Shown: positions 52,834 through 61,833, counted from the first letter of the stretch. The stretch is 64,000 nt of DNA from Ponticaulis sp. (GCA_002692725.1 NZLU01000025.1:186001-250000), one strand, 5' to 3'. Notes: generated from the sequence alone by a model not told the origin. Numbers and translations: made by a program.

Positions 52834-54975
52834 ATGTCGTTAAAGCTCGCAACACTGACGCTGGGTGCAGCCACACTATTGCAGCTAGGCGCAGCCATGC
52901 CCGCAATGGCGCAGTCGTCTGTTGGTGACCTCGCGAACAGCGATCGTCAGAAAGATGAAAGCTGTGATCGGAGTCAGCAGGACGCCTCCGACGACACGGT
53001 TATCCTCTGCCATCCTCGATACGCGCTGACCCGTCTGAACACGATTCAAGTCATTGACCGTGCTCCGCGCCAGCCGGGTAGTTTTGGTGTGATCGAGCAG
53101 ATGGACATCACCAATATTTCTGCCGACCACCCAGCCGAGCTGCTGAACACATTACCGGGCGTGAACATCCAGATGAATTCCGGGCAGGAGCACTTGATTG
53201 CGCTCCGTTCACCTGTGCTGACCGGTGGCGCCGGGCAGGGGAGTTTCCTGATCCTGCAGAATGGTGTTCCCACCCGTTCGCCTGCGTTCGGTAATGTGAA
53301 TATGCTCTTTGAGGTGCATCACGAGATTGCGGAAACGGTTGAGGTCGTTCGCGGGCCTGCGTCGGCGAAGTATGGCTCGAATGCGGTTCATGGCCTGATC
53401 AACTTCATCCTGCCGCAAGCGATTGGAGGACGTGACCCTCTGGAGCTGAGATTGAGTGGTTCGACCCTTGGGCGCTACAAGGCCGATATGATTGCAGAGC
53501 AATCCATTGGCGGTGAAATCTCGGTTGCGAGCGTTTCACTTCAACATGACGAAGGGTGGCGCGATGATACGGGCGTGGATCAGCAAAAACTGACATTTGC
53601 GCAATCCTTTGATCTCGGCGATTGGGACGGGCAGGCCTGGTTCAGCTTCGTTAATCTCAATCAGGAAACGGGCGGCTATGTTGTCGGACCTGATGCTTAT
53701 GAAGATCTCGATTTTTCCAAACAGAATGCCAATCCTGAGGCCTTTCGGGATGCCAAATTTGCCATGGGTGCGGTTGAATTCTTTCGGACGATCGGTTCGG
53801 CAGATCTGACAATTACGCCGTATGCCCGGTGGCAGGAGATGGAGTTTCGCCAGCACTTCCTGCCTTATAAAGGGTTCGAAGAGAACAGCCATTCTGGCTA
53901 TGGTGTTATGGCGCGCATTGATGGTGGCGAAGGGGCAACGGCCTGGCGCCTTGGCGGTATGTTTGATGCCGCGACGGGCGATCTGAAAGAGACACAGCCT
54001 GCTCCATTCGGGTTCTTCCCAGGTGATATGCGCTTCCCGGTTGGCGACCATTATGACTACACAGTCGATACCCTGGCGGCGGCGCTTTGGGGCGAAGTCG
54101 AATTTGCAATTGCAGAAAACGTACGCGTGCTTGGCGGCCTTCGTGCGGAATTCCACGAGTATGACTATACCACGCGTGTGGCCCCCGGTATTTCTGGGCG
54201 GTTTCTCGTGCCTGCAGACCGGACCGACTCATTCGATCTTGTGACGCCAAAACTTGGTATTGTCGTCGATGACGCGTTCAATGATGTCGATCTTTACGCC
54301 AACTATGCGCGCGGTCAGCGTGCGCCTCAGGCATCAGATCTATACAGATTGCAAAGCCAGCAGACTGCCGGAACAGCCGAGCCGGAAACGCTCGACAGCT
54401 TTGAAATCGGTCTCCGCGGAACGGCTTTCGACAATCGTCTGGCCTTTGACCTCGCCGGTTATACGGCTCGCAAAAAGAACTATTTCTTCCGCGATTCTGA
54501 CGGGCTCAACGTTACCGATGGCGTGACGGAACATATGGGTGTTGAGCTTTTGGCGAATATGGTTCTGACAGATCAGTTGGACCTTTCAGGAACGCTCACC
54601 TGGGCCGATCATACCTATGCATTTGACCGTCCGGCCAATGGCATTGTGGACGGCAATCAGATTGACACCGCGCCGGAATGGCAGGGAGATCTTTCTCTCA
54701 GCTGGAGCAATGGCGGGCCGGTCGAGGCGAGTCTTTCCGCTGAATTTGTTGGCGAATACTTCACCGATGAAGCCGCCTCAGTAGTCTATGACGGTCATGT
54801 GCTGATGTCGGCTCGTGGCGCCTACGACGTCACTGACCATGTTGAGCTGTTTGTGATTGTTCGCAATCTCTTTGATGAACGCTATGCCGACCGTGCAGAC
54901 TTCGCTTTTGGCAATGAGCGGTACTTCCCGGGCGAGCCGCTGAATGCGACATTTGGCATGCGTGCGAACTGGTAG
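52834..54975 (+). CDS. TonB-dependent receptor (complete)
   Basis: 713 residues from ATG 52834, chosen for the signal peptide (MSLKLATL to AMAQ, about 27 residues) and CGGGAG seven bases upstream. After a short Cys-containing stretch comes the plug (NTIQVIDRAPRQPG as possible TonB-box region, ELLNTLPGVNIQMNSG, VEVVRGPASAKYGSNAVHGLINFIL), then a beta barrel with NYARGQRAPQASDLYRLQ, ending in LFDERYADRADFAFGNERYFPG and a terminal Trp. Imports an unknown ligand; the upstream nucleoside transporter is a possible clue. Confidence 0.95.
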   Translation: MSLKLATLTLGAATLLQLGAAMPAMAQSSVGDLANSDRQKDESCDRSQQDASDDTVILCHPRYALTRLNTIQVIDRAPRQPGSFGVIEQMDITNISADHPAELLNTLPGVNIQMNSGQEHLIALRSPVLTGGAGQGSFLILQNGVPTRSPAFGNVNMLFEVHHEIAETVEVVRGPASAKYGSNAVHGLINFILPQAIGGRDPLELRLSGSTLGRYKADMIAEQSIGGEISVASVSLQHDEGWRDDTGVDQQKLTFAQSFDLGDWDGQAWFSFVNLNQETGGYVVGPDAYEDLDFSKQNANPEAFRDAKFAMGAVEFFRTIGSADLTITPYARWQEMEFRQHFLPYKGFEENSHSGYGVMARIDGGEGATAWRLGGMFDAATGDLKETQPAPFGFFPGDMRFPVGDHYDYTVDTLAAALWGEVEFAIAENVRVLGGLRAEFHEYDYTTRVAPGISGRFLVPADRTDSFDLVTPKLGIVVDDAFNDVDLYANYARGQRAPQASDLYRLQSQQTAGTAEPETLDSFEIGLRGTAFDNRLAFDLAGYTARKKNYFFRDSDGLNVTDGVTEHMGVELLANMVLTDQLDLSGTLTWADHTYAFDRPANGIVDGNQIDTAPEWQGDLSLSWSNGGPVEASLSAEFVGEYFTDEAASVVYDGHVLMSARGAYDVTDHVELFVIVRNLFDERYADRADFAFGNERYFPGEPLNATFGMRANW

Positions 54976-55031
54976 TCGGACGTGCTGACGACTAAGGTCG
55001 GGGCAAGACACTTGGTTTGAGGGCACACACA

Positions 55032-55652
55032 ATGAAATTGTATTCTGCCAAAGGCGCGCCCAATCCAGATCGCGTTATTTTCTTTCTGAAAGAGAAAAGC
55101 GCGCTGGATCAGGTCGAGATTGTCGAGCTGGACCTCATGCAGGGCGAGCATCAGCAAGCAGATTATAAAGCGGTCAATTGGCTAAGCCGGGTCCCGAGCC
55201 TGGAACTTGATGATGGGACCATTCTCGGAGAGAGCCGGGCGATCTGTACCTATCTTGAAAGCGTCTTCCCTGAGCCGAACCTTATGGGCGGAACGCCGCT
55301 CGAGCGGGCTCAGATCGAAATGTGGGATCGCCGGGTTGAGCTGATGCTCATGATTTCGATCGCAGGCTGGTTTCGTCATGGGCATCCGCGCGCTGTTGCG
55401 CTGGAACCCATCCAGATCAAGGATTGGTCAGACCTGTCTGCCGGTCAGGTTCAGATCGCAGCCGACTATTTCGATGATGTGCTCTCGCAGACTGACTATG
55501 TGGCGGGAGACCGGTTCACAAATTCCGACATCCAGCTTTTTATCTGCATGAATTTCGCCCGCTATATGAAGGCAAAGCTCTGGGAAGGGCGGGAACATCT
55601 GACCCGCTGGTATGAGCGCATGCTGACCCGGCCCATGGCTGAGCGGGATTGA
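55032..55652 (+). CDS. Glutathione S-transferase family protein
   Basis: 206 residues from ATG 55032 (MKLYSAKGAPNPDRVIFFL). The N-terminal thioredoxin-fold domain has RVPSLELDDGTILGESRAICTYLE, with the glutathione-binding cis-Pro and Glu-Ser; the C-terminal helical domain follows. The catalytic residue early in the chain is not a clear Tyr; Ser5 may serve. Role in detoxification or a specific isomerisation unknown. Confidence 0.88.
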   Translation: MKLYSAKGAPNPDRVIFFLKEKSALDQVEIVELDLMQGEHQQADYKAVNWLSRVPSLELDDGTILGESRAICTYLESVFPEPNLMGGTPLERAQIEMWDRRVELMLMISIAGWFRHGHPRAVALEPIQIKDWSDLSAGQVQIAADYFDDVLSQTDYVAGDRFTNSDIQLFICMNFARYMKAKLWEGREHLTRWYERMLTRPMAERD

Positions 55653-55704
55653 CGGGAACAGCTGAGCCTGTGCGACGTTCCTCTGGAAAGCGAAAGGCAA
55701 GGCT

Positions 55705-55812
55705 ATGATCTATTCTTTGTTACTTGGGGCCGGACTGGTTGTGGTGGCATTCATCGGGCTTATCACCTTTGTCCATGCCAACAATCGAACCGATATCAAC
55801 GATCCCAAATGA
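55705..55812 (+). CDS. 35-residue single-pass membrane peptide
   Basis: A short frame begins MIYSLLLGAGLVVVAF and continues as one hydrophobic helix to about residue 24, then a polar tail ending NDPK. AAAGGCAAGG lies a few bases before ATG 55705. It sits between a GST gene and an opposing thioesterase gene. Only codon frame, helix and ribosome site support it. Confidence 0.5.
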   Translation: MIYSLLLGAGLVVVAFIGLITFVHANNRTDINDPK

Positions 55813-55817
55813 ATAGT

Positions 55818-56261
55818 CTAGCTCGTCGGGGTCCGGCGGCGGGTCTTTTTGATCGTGCCTGAATAGTTGAGACACGGCTCGCCATTGGCTGTCAGTATAC
55901 CTCTGATAAAGATGATCGAGCGCCCGGCTCGAATGATTTCGCCGCGCGCCTCCATCAGATCGCCGACTTCAGCGCCACCGATAAATTCGGAGTTCAGCGT
56001 GACGGTGACGGCTGAACTCTCCTCGTCCAGAACATCGTCAGCAATCGCAAACAGGCTGAAATCCGCAAATGACATCATGCAGCCACCATGCATGTGGCCG
56101 AGGCCATTCATGTGTCGCGGCTCTGCACGAAAGGCGCAGACGGGTTCCCCAGCGTCATCTTTGCGATAATAAAAGGGACCGACGGTGTCGTATTCAAATT
56201 TGTCGCCTGGCCAGTAGCTCCATCCGGCAAACTCACCCTCGGTCTGAATTTCTGGCGACAT
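55818..56261 (-). CDS. PaaI-type acyl-CoA thioesterase (hot-dog fold)
   Basis: 147 residues. The hot-dog core has HMNGLGHMHGGCMMSFADFSLF, where the N/H-G-x-HGG pattern marks the active helix, and a central strand VTVTLNSEFIGGAEVGD. These enzymes cleave acyl- or aryl-CoA esters. Substrate unknown. It ends six bases from the small peptide gene on the other strand. Confidence 0.9.
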   Translation of the reverse strand: MSPEIQTEGEFAGWSYWPGDKFEYDTVGPFYYRKDDAGEPVCAFRAEPRHMNGLGHMHGGCMMSFADFSLFAIADDVLDEESSAVTVTLNSEFIGGAEVGDLMEARGEIIRAGRSIIFIRGILTANGEPCLNYSGTIKKTRRRTPTS

Positions 56262-56326
56262 GTAAGACGGTCCTCATTCTGGAAAGTCAGACCGTCTTAG
56301 GTGGCGCGCCTGGCCAAGTCTACGCC

Positions 56327-56911
56327 CTAGCGGATGCGTTCGACGCTTCCTCCACCAATGATGCTGCGATTGATTTCGGGTGAGCCGAGATAATTGATCT
56401 GACCGCCACCGACAATTGAGACATTAAGCTCGCGTTCTGCGGCAACGCTGATTTCACCGCCGCCGACGATAGAGACATTGACCTCATCAGCCGGAGCCGT
56501 TTCGGCCTGAATTTCGCCGCCACCTGTGATGGCGAGATTGAGCTCACGGACATGATCAAATTGTCCTTCAGTCCGCATAGAGCCGCCGCCCGTCAGAGCG
56601 ATATCTTCCAGCTCTGTCATATAAACAGTGGCAGACGCATCGCCGGACCGACGGCAATCCTTGTCACAGCCAACGACGATGCCACCATCGTCATAGCCAT
56701 ACTGCCAGCCTTCTGACGTGCCGGTGTTTTCAAAAGCATGGACATCGCCGCGTTTGATGATGATCTCCCCGCCACCGCGCAGAGATACACTCTTCACCGT
56801 TTCACTAGGCGTCGTGTCCAGGCTCGAAAAATTCAGTCCGTCCGGCGACGCATTGATCACGATGCAGCCAGCGAGCATCAGCATCACAAAGCCTAAAGGG
56901 AGGAGTTTCAT
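56327..56911 (-). CDS. DUF2807 (GIN domain) lipoprotein
   Basis: 194 residues from ATG 56911 (AAGGA seven bases upstream). Lipobox LAGC near residue 16. The mature protein is a run of short beta repeats, each ending in a triple glycine (ALTGGGSM, AITGGGEI, SIVGGGEI, SIVGGGQI, SIIGGGSV), as in the putative auto-transporter adhesin, head GIN domain (DUF2807) beta-helix. Function unknown, envelope-located. It is divergent from the acyl-CoA dehydrogenase gene. Confidence 0.85.
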   Translation of the reverse strand: MKLLPLGFVMLMLAGCIVINASPDGLNFSSLDTTPSETVKSVSLRGGGEIIIKRGDVHAFENTGTSEGWQYGYDDGGIVVGCDKDCRRSGDASATVYMTELEDIALTGGGSMRTEGQFDHVRELNLAITGGGEIQAETAPADEVNVSIVGGGEISVAAERELNVSIVGGGQINYLGSPEINRSIIGGGSVERIR

Positions 56912-56958
56912 AACAGATCCTTGGTCATATTGAATTACGATAAGCACATTATCGTTTA

Positions 56959-56987
56959 TCGAAAAAATTCAAGTCATAATTTTTCGA
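56959..56987. repeat. AT-rich inverted repeat in divergent promoter region
   Basis: Arms TCGAAAAAATT (56959-56969) and AATTTTTCGA (56978-56987) pair over about 10 bases with one extra A. It lies about 50 bases before the DUF2807 start codon, possibly over its promoter. Confidence 0.45.
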
Positions 56988-57000
56988 AATCAACTTGACC

Positions 57001-57046
57001 CGACTAATAGTCGCGATAGGCAACTATCGACGAACGCACTCGTTCG
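57001..57046 (+). promoter_or_regulatory. Three consecutive inverted repeats, possible operators
   Basis: CGACTA-A-TAGTCG (57001-57013), CGATAG-GCAA-CTATCG (57014-57029) and CGAACG-CACT-CGTTCG (57031-57046) follow one another without overlap, 48-93 bases before the acyl-CoA dehydrogenase start. Each has 6-bp perfect arms. They could bind a dimeric repressor of the TetR/FadR kind that controls fatty-acid genes, which is inference. Confidence 0.5.
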
Positions 57047-57093
57047 ATCTAATTACCCGGTGAAGTCACTCATAATACCCCAGGGGAGCAAAC

Positions 57094-58254
57094 ATGGCTT
57101 ATGATCAGGAAACTCGTGATGCGCTGATCGAAATGGTTCGTCGCTTCGTCGATGAACAGTGCAAGCCCAACGAAGCGCTTGTCAGCGAGACCGATGAAGT
57201 CCCGCAACACATTGTTGATGGCATGAAAGAGCTCGGCCTGTTCGGGATCTCTATTCCAGAGGAATACGGTGGACTTGGCCTCAACATGGAAGAGGAAGTT
57301 CTGGTCGCTCTGGAACTCGGCCAGACGTCGCCGGCTTTCCGGTCGGTCGCCGGCACCAATATCGGCATCGGCTCTCAGGGCCTTGTCATGTGGGGCAATG
57401 ACGAACAGAAAGCTGAATGGCTTCCGAAAATTGCCAGCGGTGAGATTATTACGTCATTCTGCCTCACCGAGCCTGAAGCCGGGTCGGATGCAGGCAGTGT
57501 GAAAACCCGCGCGGTACTCGACGGGGATCATTACGTCCTCAACGGCACAAAGCGCTATATCACCAATGCGAACAAGGCTGACCTTTTGACAGTCATGGCG
57601 CGGACCGATCCGAACACGCCGGGCGGGAAGGGCCTCTCATCTTTCCTCGTGGAAACCAACACGCCGGGCGTCACGATTGGTGCGCCAGAAAAGAAGATGG
57701 GTCAGCAAGGCGCCCATGTCTGCGACGTGATCTTTGAAGACGCACGCGTGCCGGTGACAAACCGTCTCGGCAATGAGGGCGATGGTTTTAAAGTGGCCAT
57801 GTCAGTTCTGGATCGTGGTCGTCTGCATATTTCTGCCGTGTGTACGGGTGTAGCCGAGCGTCTCATCCACGAAATGACAAATTATGCGGTGGACCGGAAG
57901 CAATTCGGCGAGCCGATCGCCAACCACCAGCTGGTTCAGGCCATGATGGCGGATAGCTATGCTGAAGCCTATGCCTCACGTTGCATGGTGATGGACGCAG
58001 CTCAGAAACGCGACCGTGGGGAGAATGTCACTCTGTTGGCCGCAAGCTGTAAGCTGTTTGCTTCTGAAATGGTTGGTCGTGTTGCGGACCGTGCCGTGCA
58101 AGTATTTGGCGGCGCGGGCTATATCGCTGATTACGGTATTGAGCGCTTCTATCGCGATGTCCGGATTTTCCGTCTCTATGAAGGCACGACGCAGATCCAG
58201 CAGATCGTGATCGGTCGTGGTCTCGCGAAAATGGCCAAAGACGGGCTGATCTGA
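57094..58254 (+). CDS. Acyl-CoA dehydrogenase
   Basis: 386 residues with the full family layout: an N-terminal helical domain, FAD/substrate strand domain with CLTEPEAGSDAGSVKTRA, and a C-terminal helical domain with RKQFGEPIANHQ and the catalytic Glu in RLYEGTTQIQQIVIGR. It performs the first step of fatty-acid or branched-chain acyl-CoA oxidation and passes electrons to ETF. GGGGAG precedes ATG 57094. A terminator follows. Confidence 0.96.
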   Translation: MAYDQETRDALIEMVRRFVDEQCKPNEALVSETDEVPQHIVDGMKELGLFGISIPEEYGGLGLNMEEEVLVALELGQTSPAFRSVAGTNIGIGSQGLVMWGNDEQKAEWLPKIASGEIITSFCLTEPEAGSDAGSVKTRAVLDGDHYVLNGTKRYITNANKADLLTVMARTDPNTPGGKGLSSFLVETNTPGVTIGAPEKKMGQQGAHVCDVIFEDARVPVTNRLGNEGDGFKVAMSVLDRGRLHISAVCTGVAERLIHEMTNYAVDRKQFGEPIANHQLVQAMMADSYAEAYASRCMVMDAAQKRDRGENVTLLAASCKLFASEMVGRVADRAVQVFGGAGYIADYGIERFYRDVRIFRLYEGTTQIQQIVIGRGLAKMAKDGLI

Positions 58255-58282
58255 TCACACCGTTTTTTTTGCAAATGTTTGA

Positions 58283-58309
58283 GGGGAGTTCCGGCTCCCC
58301 TTTTCTTTT
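58283..58309 (+). terminator. Rho-independent terminator after the acyl-CoA dehydrogenase
   Basis: A 6-bp GC stem (58283-58288 with 58295-58300) and a 6-base loop are followed by TTTTCTTTT. Confidence 0.85.
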
Positions 58310-58324
58310 GGGTGAGGGAAATTC

Positions 58325-58588
58325 TTAAAAAAAGATGCTCACGAATATCGGGACACCGAAGATCGCGCTGAAGACAAGCAGATAAATCATGAGCGTTGGG
58401 TCAAACAGGCTTGAGGAGGCTCCATTTCCGGCCTCACTTGTGGCATCGGCAGCATTGCTGGATTGAGTTCTAATGCCGCCTGAACCAGAGGCACCGCCCG
58501 CGCGACCAGCAAGGCGCTTCATGATCCGGCGGCGACGCGCGCGCATCTGATCAAACATGTCGACTGTTTTGTCGTCGAACTTTTTCAT
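58325..58588 (-). CDS. Small tail-anchored membrane protein of unknown function
   Basis: 87 residues. A basic N-terminal helix (MRARRRRIMKRLAGRAGG), a Gly/Ser/Ala-rich linker and a C-terminal membrane helix (LMIYLLVFSAIFGVPIFVSIFF, about 64-87 in part). No family recognised. It lies between the acyl-CoA dehydrogenase terminator and maiA, divergent from maiA. Confidence 0.65.
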   Translation of the reverse strand: MKKFDDKTVDMFDQMRARRRRIMKRLAGRAGGASGSGGIRTQSSNAADATSEAGNGASSSLFDPTLMIYLLVFSAIFGVPIFVSIFF

Positions 58589-58699
58589 GGACTGACTCCC
58601 ACGTCAGCCCCCGGATTCCCTGAGCATTACGAGATTTTAATGTGGGGTTTGCGCACGCCCTGTTCAATAAGAGACAGGATCGAAACGGAGGGCGCATCT

Positions 58700-59347
58700 G
58701 TGAAACTCTATAGCTATTGGCACTCGTCAGCCGCGTTTCGCGTGCGCATCGCGTTGAACCTGAAGGGCCTCAGCGCAGAGTATATGCCGGTCGATCTGAA
58801 CCTCGAGAAACGCGAAAACCTTCAATCAGGCTATTTGTCCGTGAACCCCGAGGGGCGTATCCCGGCGCTCGTGACGGATGATGGGCTGCTGGGCCAGAGT
58901 ATGGCGATCCTTGAATGGCTGGAAGAGATGCATCCAGACCCCAGCCTGTTTCCATCAGATGCCTGGCAGAAAGCGCGTTGTCGGGCGTTTGCCAATACCA
59001 TCGCCTGTGACATTCATCCGTTGGCAAATATTGGCGTTCTGGGAGAGCTAAAATCGCGCTTTGGTGCTGATCTCGATGCGATTACCGACTGGCACAATAG
59101 CTGGATTGCACGCGGCTTCCGGTTTCTGGAGAAACAGGCTGCCGAAAGGCAGACCAAGTTTCTGTTTGCGGATTATCCAACCTTGGCTGAAATCTGCCTG
59201 ATCCCGCAAATGAAGAACGGGCACAGAATGAAGCTGGATTTTTCGGAGTTTCCGACGCTGATTGAGATCGAAACGCGGTGTTATGAACTTGACGCCTTCG
59301 ACGCTGCCCGGCCGGAAAACCAGCCGGACGCGCCAAAGAGCACCTAA
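58700..59347 (+). CDS. maiA: Maleylacetoacetate isomerase (zeta-class GST)
   Basis: 215 residues from GTG 58700, where GGAGGG lies eight bases upstream and the protein opens with the family N-terminus VKLYSYWHSSAAFRVRIALNLKG. The zeta-class active motif SSAAFRVR (usually SS-C/A-x-R-VR), VNPEGRIPAL and GQSMAILEWLEE are present. It isomerises maleylacetoacetate in tyrosine breakdown. No other tyrosine-degradation gene lies beside it. The last four bases overlap hspQ tail to tail. Confidence 0.9.
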   Translation: MKLYSYWHSSAAFRVRIALNLKGLSAEYMPVDLNLEKRENLQSGYLSVNPEGRIPALVTDDGLLGQSMAILEWLEEMHPDPSLFPSDAWQKARCRAFANTIACDIHPLANIGVLGELKSRFGADLDAITDWHNSWIARGFRFLEKQAAERQTKFLFADYPTLAEICLIPQMKNGHRMKLDFSEFPTLIEIETRCYELDAFDAARPENQPDAPKST

Positions 59348-59673
59348 TTCGAAAGTTCAGGGCGGATCCTGAATGCCGAACCGTCCTGGCCCATGAATAT
59401 CTCAGGGATTTGCGGGTGGTCCACAGGGCCGCCATCTGCGTCATCGAGCAGGTTTTGCTCAGAGACGTAGGCCACGTAATGGCTTTGATCATTTTCGGCG
59501 AGCAAGTGATAAAAAGGTTGATCCTTGTTCGGCCGAACATGCTCGGGGATGGATTCCCACCACTCATCTGTGTTGGAAAACTCAGGGTCGACGTCAAAAA
59601 TCACGCCTCGGAACGGATAGAGGCGGTGTTTGACAATCTGGCCGATCTGAAATTTTGCCATTCGATCTGTCAT
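59344..59673 (-). CDS. hspQ: Heat shock protein HspQ (YccV-like, hemimethylated-DNA-binding domain)
   Basis: 109 residues. The domain opens FQIGQIVKHRLYPFRGVIFDVDPEF, has DQPFYHLLAEN and the NLLDDADGGPVDHPQI segment of HspQ/YccV. In enterobacteria HspQ is a Lon substrate and specificity enhancer. Start at ATG 59673 (GAGG upstream); ATG 59661 is also possible. Confidence 0.92.
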   Translation of the reverse strand: MTDRMAKFQIGQIVKHRLYPFRGVIFDVDPEFSNTDEWWESIPEHVRPNKDQPFYHLLAENDQSHYVAYVSEQNLLDDADGGPVDHPQIPEIFMGQDGSAFRIRPELSN

Positions 59674-59804
59674 TTTGTCTGACCTCGCTTTTTTACTACC
59701 CCTTTAATTTAGAGACGACAGGGGGAGGCAACAAGAAGTGCAGGCTTTTGAAATTGCAGCGGGTCTGCTAATCTGGTCACAACTTCATCATTCAGAGCGG
59801 TACT

Positions 59805-60929
59805 ATGCTCAGCGCCAAAGCGTCTTCAAAAAAGAGGCGTCGGCGACCGAAACAGAAAAAAGCCGATCAGAAGCCGGTCTATGCGGCGATCGATCTTGGC
59901 ACGAATAATTGTCGGTTACTTGTGGCGGAAGCTGCGGGTAAGCGGTTTCGAGTCGTTGATTCCTATTCTCAGATTGTCCGGCTCGGAGAAGGGCTGGCCG
60001 CGTCCGGCGAGCTGTCGGACGACGCCATGGCGCGCACGATTGATGCGCTGAAAGCGATTCGCGAAAAACTGCGCGATCACAATGTGAAGCGGATCCGGTG
60101 CGTGGCAACGCAGGCCTGTCGGGCTGCGGCTAATGGCAAGGATTTCATCGCCAGGGTTCAGGCCGAGACGGGCTTATCTTTCAAGATCATTTCTCCCAAG
60201 GAAGAAGCGCGGCTTGCGGTCGCCGGGGCGCTCGACCTGCTCAATCAGGAGAAAAAAGTCGCTTTGGTGATCGATATTGGCGGCGGGTCGACTGAGCTAT
60301 GCTGGGTTGATGTCGGCACGGCCAAAAAGCGCGGTCTGAAGAATTGTCTGGAGCGGACGCCTATGCTGGCCTGGGCGAGTTTCCCGCTTGGGGTTGTGAC
60401 CTTGTCAGAGCAGTTTCCCGAGCGCGCCGATGCGGACTGGTATCCCGAAATGCTGGAATTCGCGCGGGCAGAGCTGCAGAAGTTCAAGAAAGGGCTCGAT
60501 TTTACCGAATCCTTCGAACGCAATGAGGGGCATCTGATCGGAACAAGTGGGACAGTGACCTCGCTATGTGCGGTTCATCTGGATCTGGATCGCTATGTAC
60601 GCTCGATCGTCGACGGCAGTCTCTTTTTGCGAGAAGATGCCATGGCGGCCCGACATCGCTTGTCATCTCTTACTCGGGAAGAACGGTCTCAGATCGGCTG
60701 TATTGGTGATGGTCGCTCTGATCTGGTTCTTGCCGGGTGTGCGATTCTCGAGGCTGTCTGGGATCTCTGGCCCTGTCATGATATGCGCGTTGCAGACAGA
60801 GGATTGCGTGAAGGGTTGTTAATGAGCCTCATCCACGGAAAGCCTGCGAAAAAACGGAAACGCAAACCGGCGCCCAAAGGTGACAAACCTGAGTCTGAAA
60901 CAAAACTGGTCGATTCTCATGACGGATGA
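59805..60929 (+). CDS. Ppx/GppA-family exopolyphosphatase/guanosine pentaphosphate phosphatase
   Basis: 374 residues. Both ends are Lys/Arg-rich. The actin-like ATPase-fold motifs are YAAIDLGTNNCRLLVAE and VIDIGGGSTELCWVD, with the conserved Glu region before GTSGTVTSL. It lacks the extra C-terminal HD-like domain of long Ppx, so it is the short form. It splits polyphosphate or pppGpp. Overlap with rlmE suggests co-expression, a pairing common in alphaproteobacteria. Confidence 0.92.
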   Translation: MLSAKASSKKRRRRPKQKKADQKPVYAAIDLGTNNCRLLVAEAAGKRFRVVDSYSQIVRLGEGLAASGELSDDAMARTIDALKAIREKLRDHNVKRIRCVATQACRAAANGKDFIARVQAETGLSFKIISPKEEARLAVAGALDLLNQEKKVALVIDIGGGSTELCWVDVGTAKKRGLKNCLERTPMLAWASFPLGVVTLSEQFPERADADWYPEMLEFARAELQKFKKGLDFTESFERNEGHLIGTSGTVTSLCAVHLDLDRYVRSIVDGSLFLREDAMAARHRLSSLTREERSQIGCIGDGRSDLVLAGCAILEAVWDLWPCHDMRVADRGLREGLLMSLIHGKPAKKRKRKPAPKGDKPESETKLVDSHDG

Positions 60930-61632
60930 TGGAAAACGCCGCTGGACCGGTAAAGGTATAGGCGCTGGTAAAGGCTCGGCCGGGCGAACGGCCAAGAAAA
61001 AGACCCCGGCCTATAACGCTCGGACTGAAAGCTCCAAACGTTGGATTGAGCGTCAGCTTGCAGACCCTTATGTGCGGGAAGCACAGTCAAAAGGGTATCG
61101 CTCCCGAGCCGCCTTCAAGCTTCTGGAAGTCCAGGAAAAGTACAATCTCATCCGCAAGGGCGACAAAGTTGTCGATCTGGGCGCGGCACCAGGCGGCTGG
61201 GTTCAGATCGCGCAAAAGCTCGGTGCAGAGCAGGTGGTCGGTATCGACCTTCTAGATATTGAACCGATTTCCGGTGCCATACTTCTCAAAGGCGATGTCG
61301 CGGATGACGCGATCATGTCGGAGCTTCGCGCTCATCTGAGCGGCAAGGCCGATGTAGTGCTGTCAGACATGGCTGCAAATACGACAGGGCACAAACAGAC
61401 GGATCATTTGAAAACGGTCGCACTCGTCGAACTTGCAATAGAGTTTGCGCTGAAAAATCTGAAACCGGGCGGTCGGTTTTGCTCGAAAGTGTTTCAGGGC
61501 GGGACCAGTCCGAAATTACTTGAAGTCCTGAAGACGCATTTCGAATCGGTCAGTCATTTCAAACCTCCGGCAAGTCGGACTCATTCGCCTGAAATCTATG
61601 TGGTGGCGCAAGGGTTTCGCTCCGATTCCTGA
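60919..61632 (+). CDS. rlmE: 23S rRNA 2'-O-ribose methyltransferase RlmE (FtsJ/RrmJ)
   Basis: 237 residues from ATG 60919 (MTDDGKRRWTGKG); a GTG at 60880 would overlap ppx more deeply. A basic N-terminal tail precedes the Rossmann core with KGYRSRAAFKLLEV, the SAM motif VVDLGAAPGGWVQIA, the catalytic Asp in VLSDMAANTTG, and the Lys in CSKVFQGG plus Glu in SPEIYVVAQGF, giving the K-D-K-E set. It methylates U2552 of 23S rRNA late in 50S assembly. Confidence 0.95.
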   Translation: MTDDGKRRWTGKGIGAGKGSAGRTAKKKTPAYNARTESSKRWIERQLADPYVREAQSKGYRSRAAFKLLEVQEKYNLIRKGDKVVDLGAAPGGWVQIAQKLGAEQVVGIDLLDIEPISGAILLKGDVADDAIMSELRAHLSGKADVVLSDMAANTTGHKQTDHLKTVALVELAIEFALKNLKPGGRFCSKVFQGGTSPKLLEVLKTHFESVSHFKPPASRTHSPEIYVVAQGFRSDS

Positions 61633-61644
61633 TCACAAGACTTA

Positions 61645-61680
61645 AATTCGAAGAAATAAACGCGTTTTTTTCTTCGAATT
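61645..61680 (+). terminator. Long inverted repeat after rlmE
   Basis: A 12-bp perfect stem (61645-61656 with 61669-61680) encloses a loop that is itself partly palindromic, so nearly the whole 36 bases can fold. There is no long T-run after it, though the 3' arm contains several T. It probably ends the ppx-rlmE transcript or protects its 3' end. Confidence 0.55.
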
Positions 61681-61821
61681 CTACAAGATGACAGCCTGGA
61701 AAGGGCATCTGTGTGGTATTTCTGTCACTCATTTGCCGCTTTCTTCCACCCCATGGGCTAAAACTTACGGTCAGGGGTATTTACAAATGTAGTGATCTCA
61801 CATTCTATCCACGGTCTAAGA

Positions 61822-61833
61822 CCTCTTAAGAGG
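61822..61833. promoter_or_regulatory. 12-base perfect palindrome before the receptor gene
   Basis: CCTCTTAAGAGG lies 30 bases before the receptor ATG, inside the likely leader or over the promoter. It could be an operator or a small hairpin. Nothing else is recognisable in the 230-base gap apart from the inverted repeat at 61645. Confidence 0.35.
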
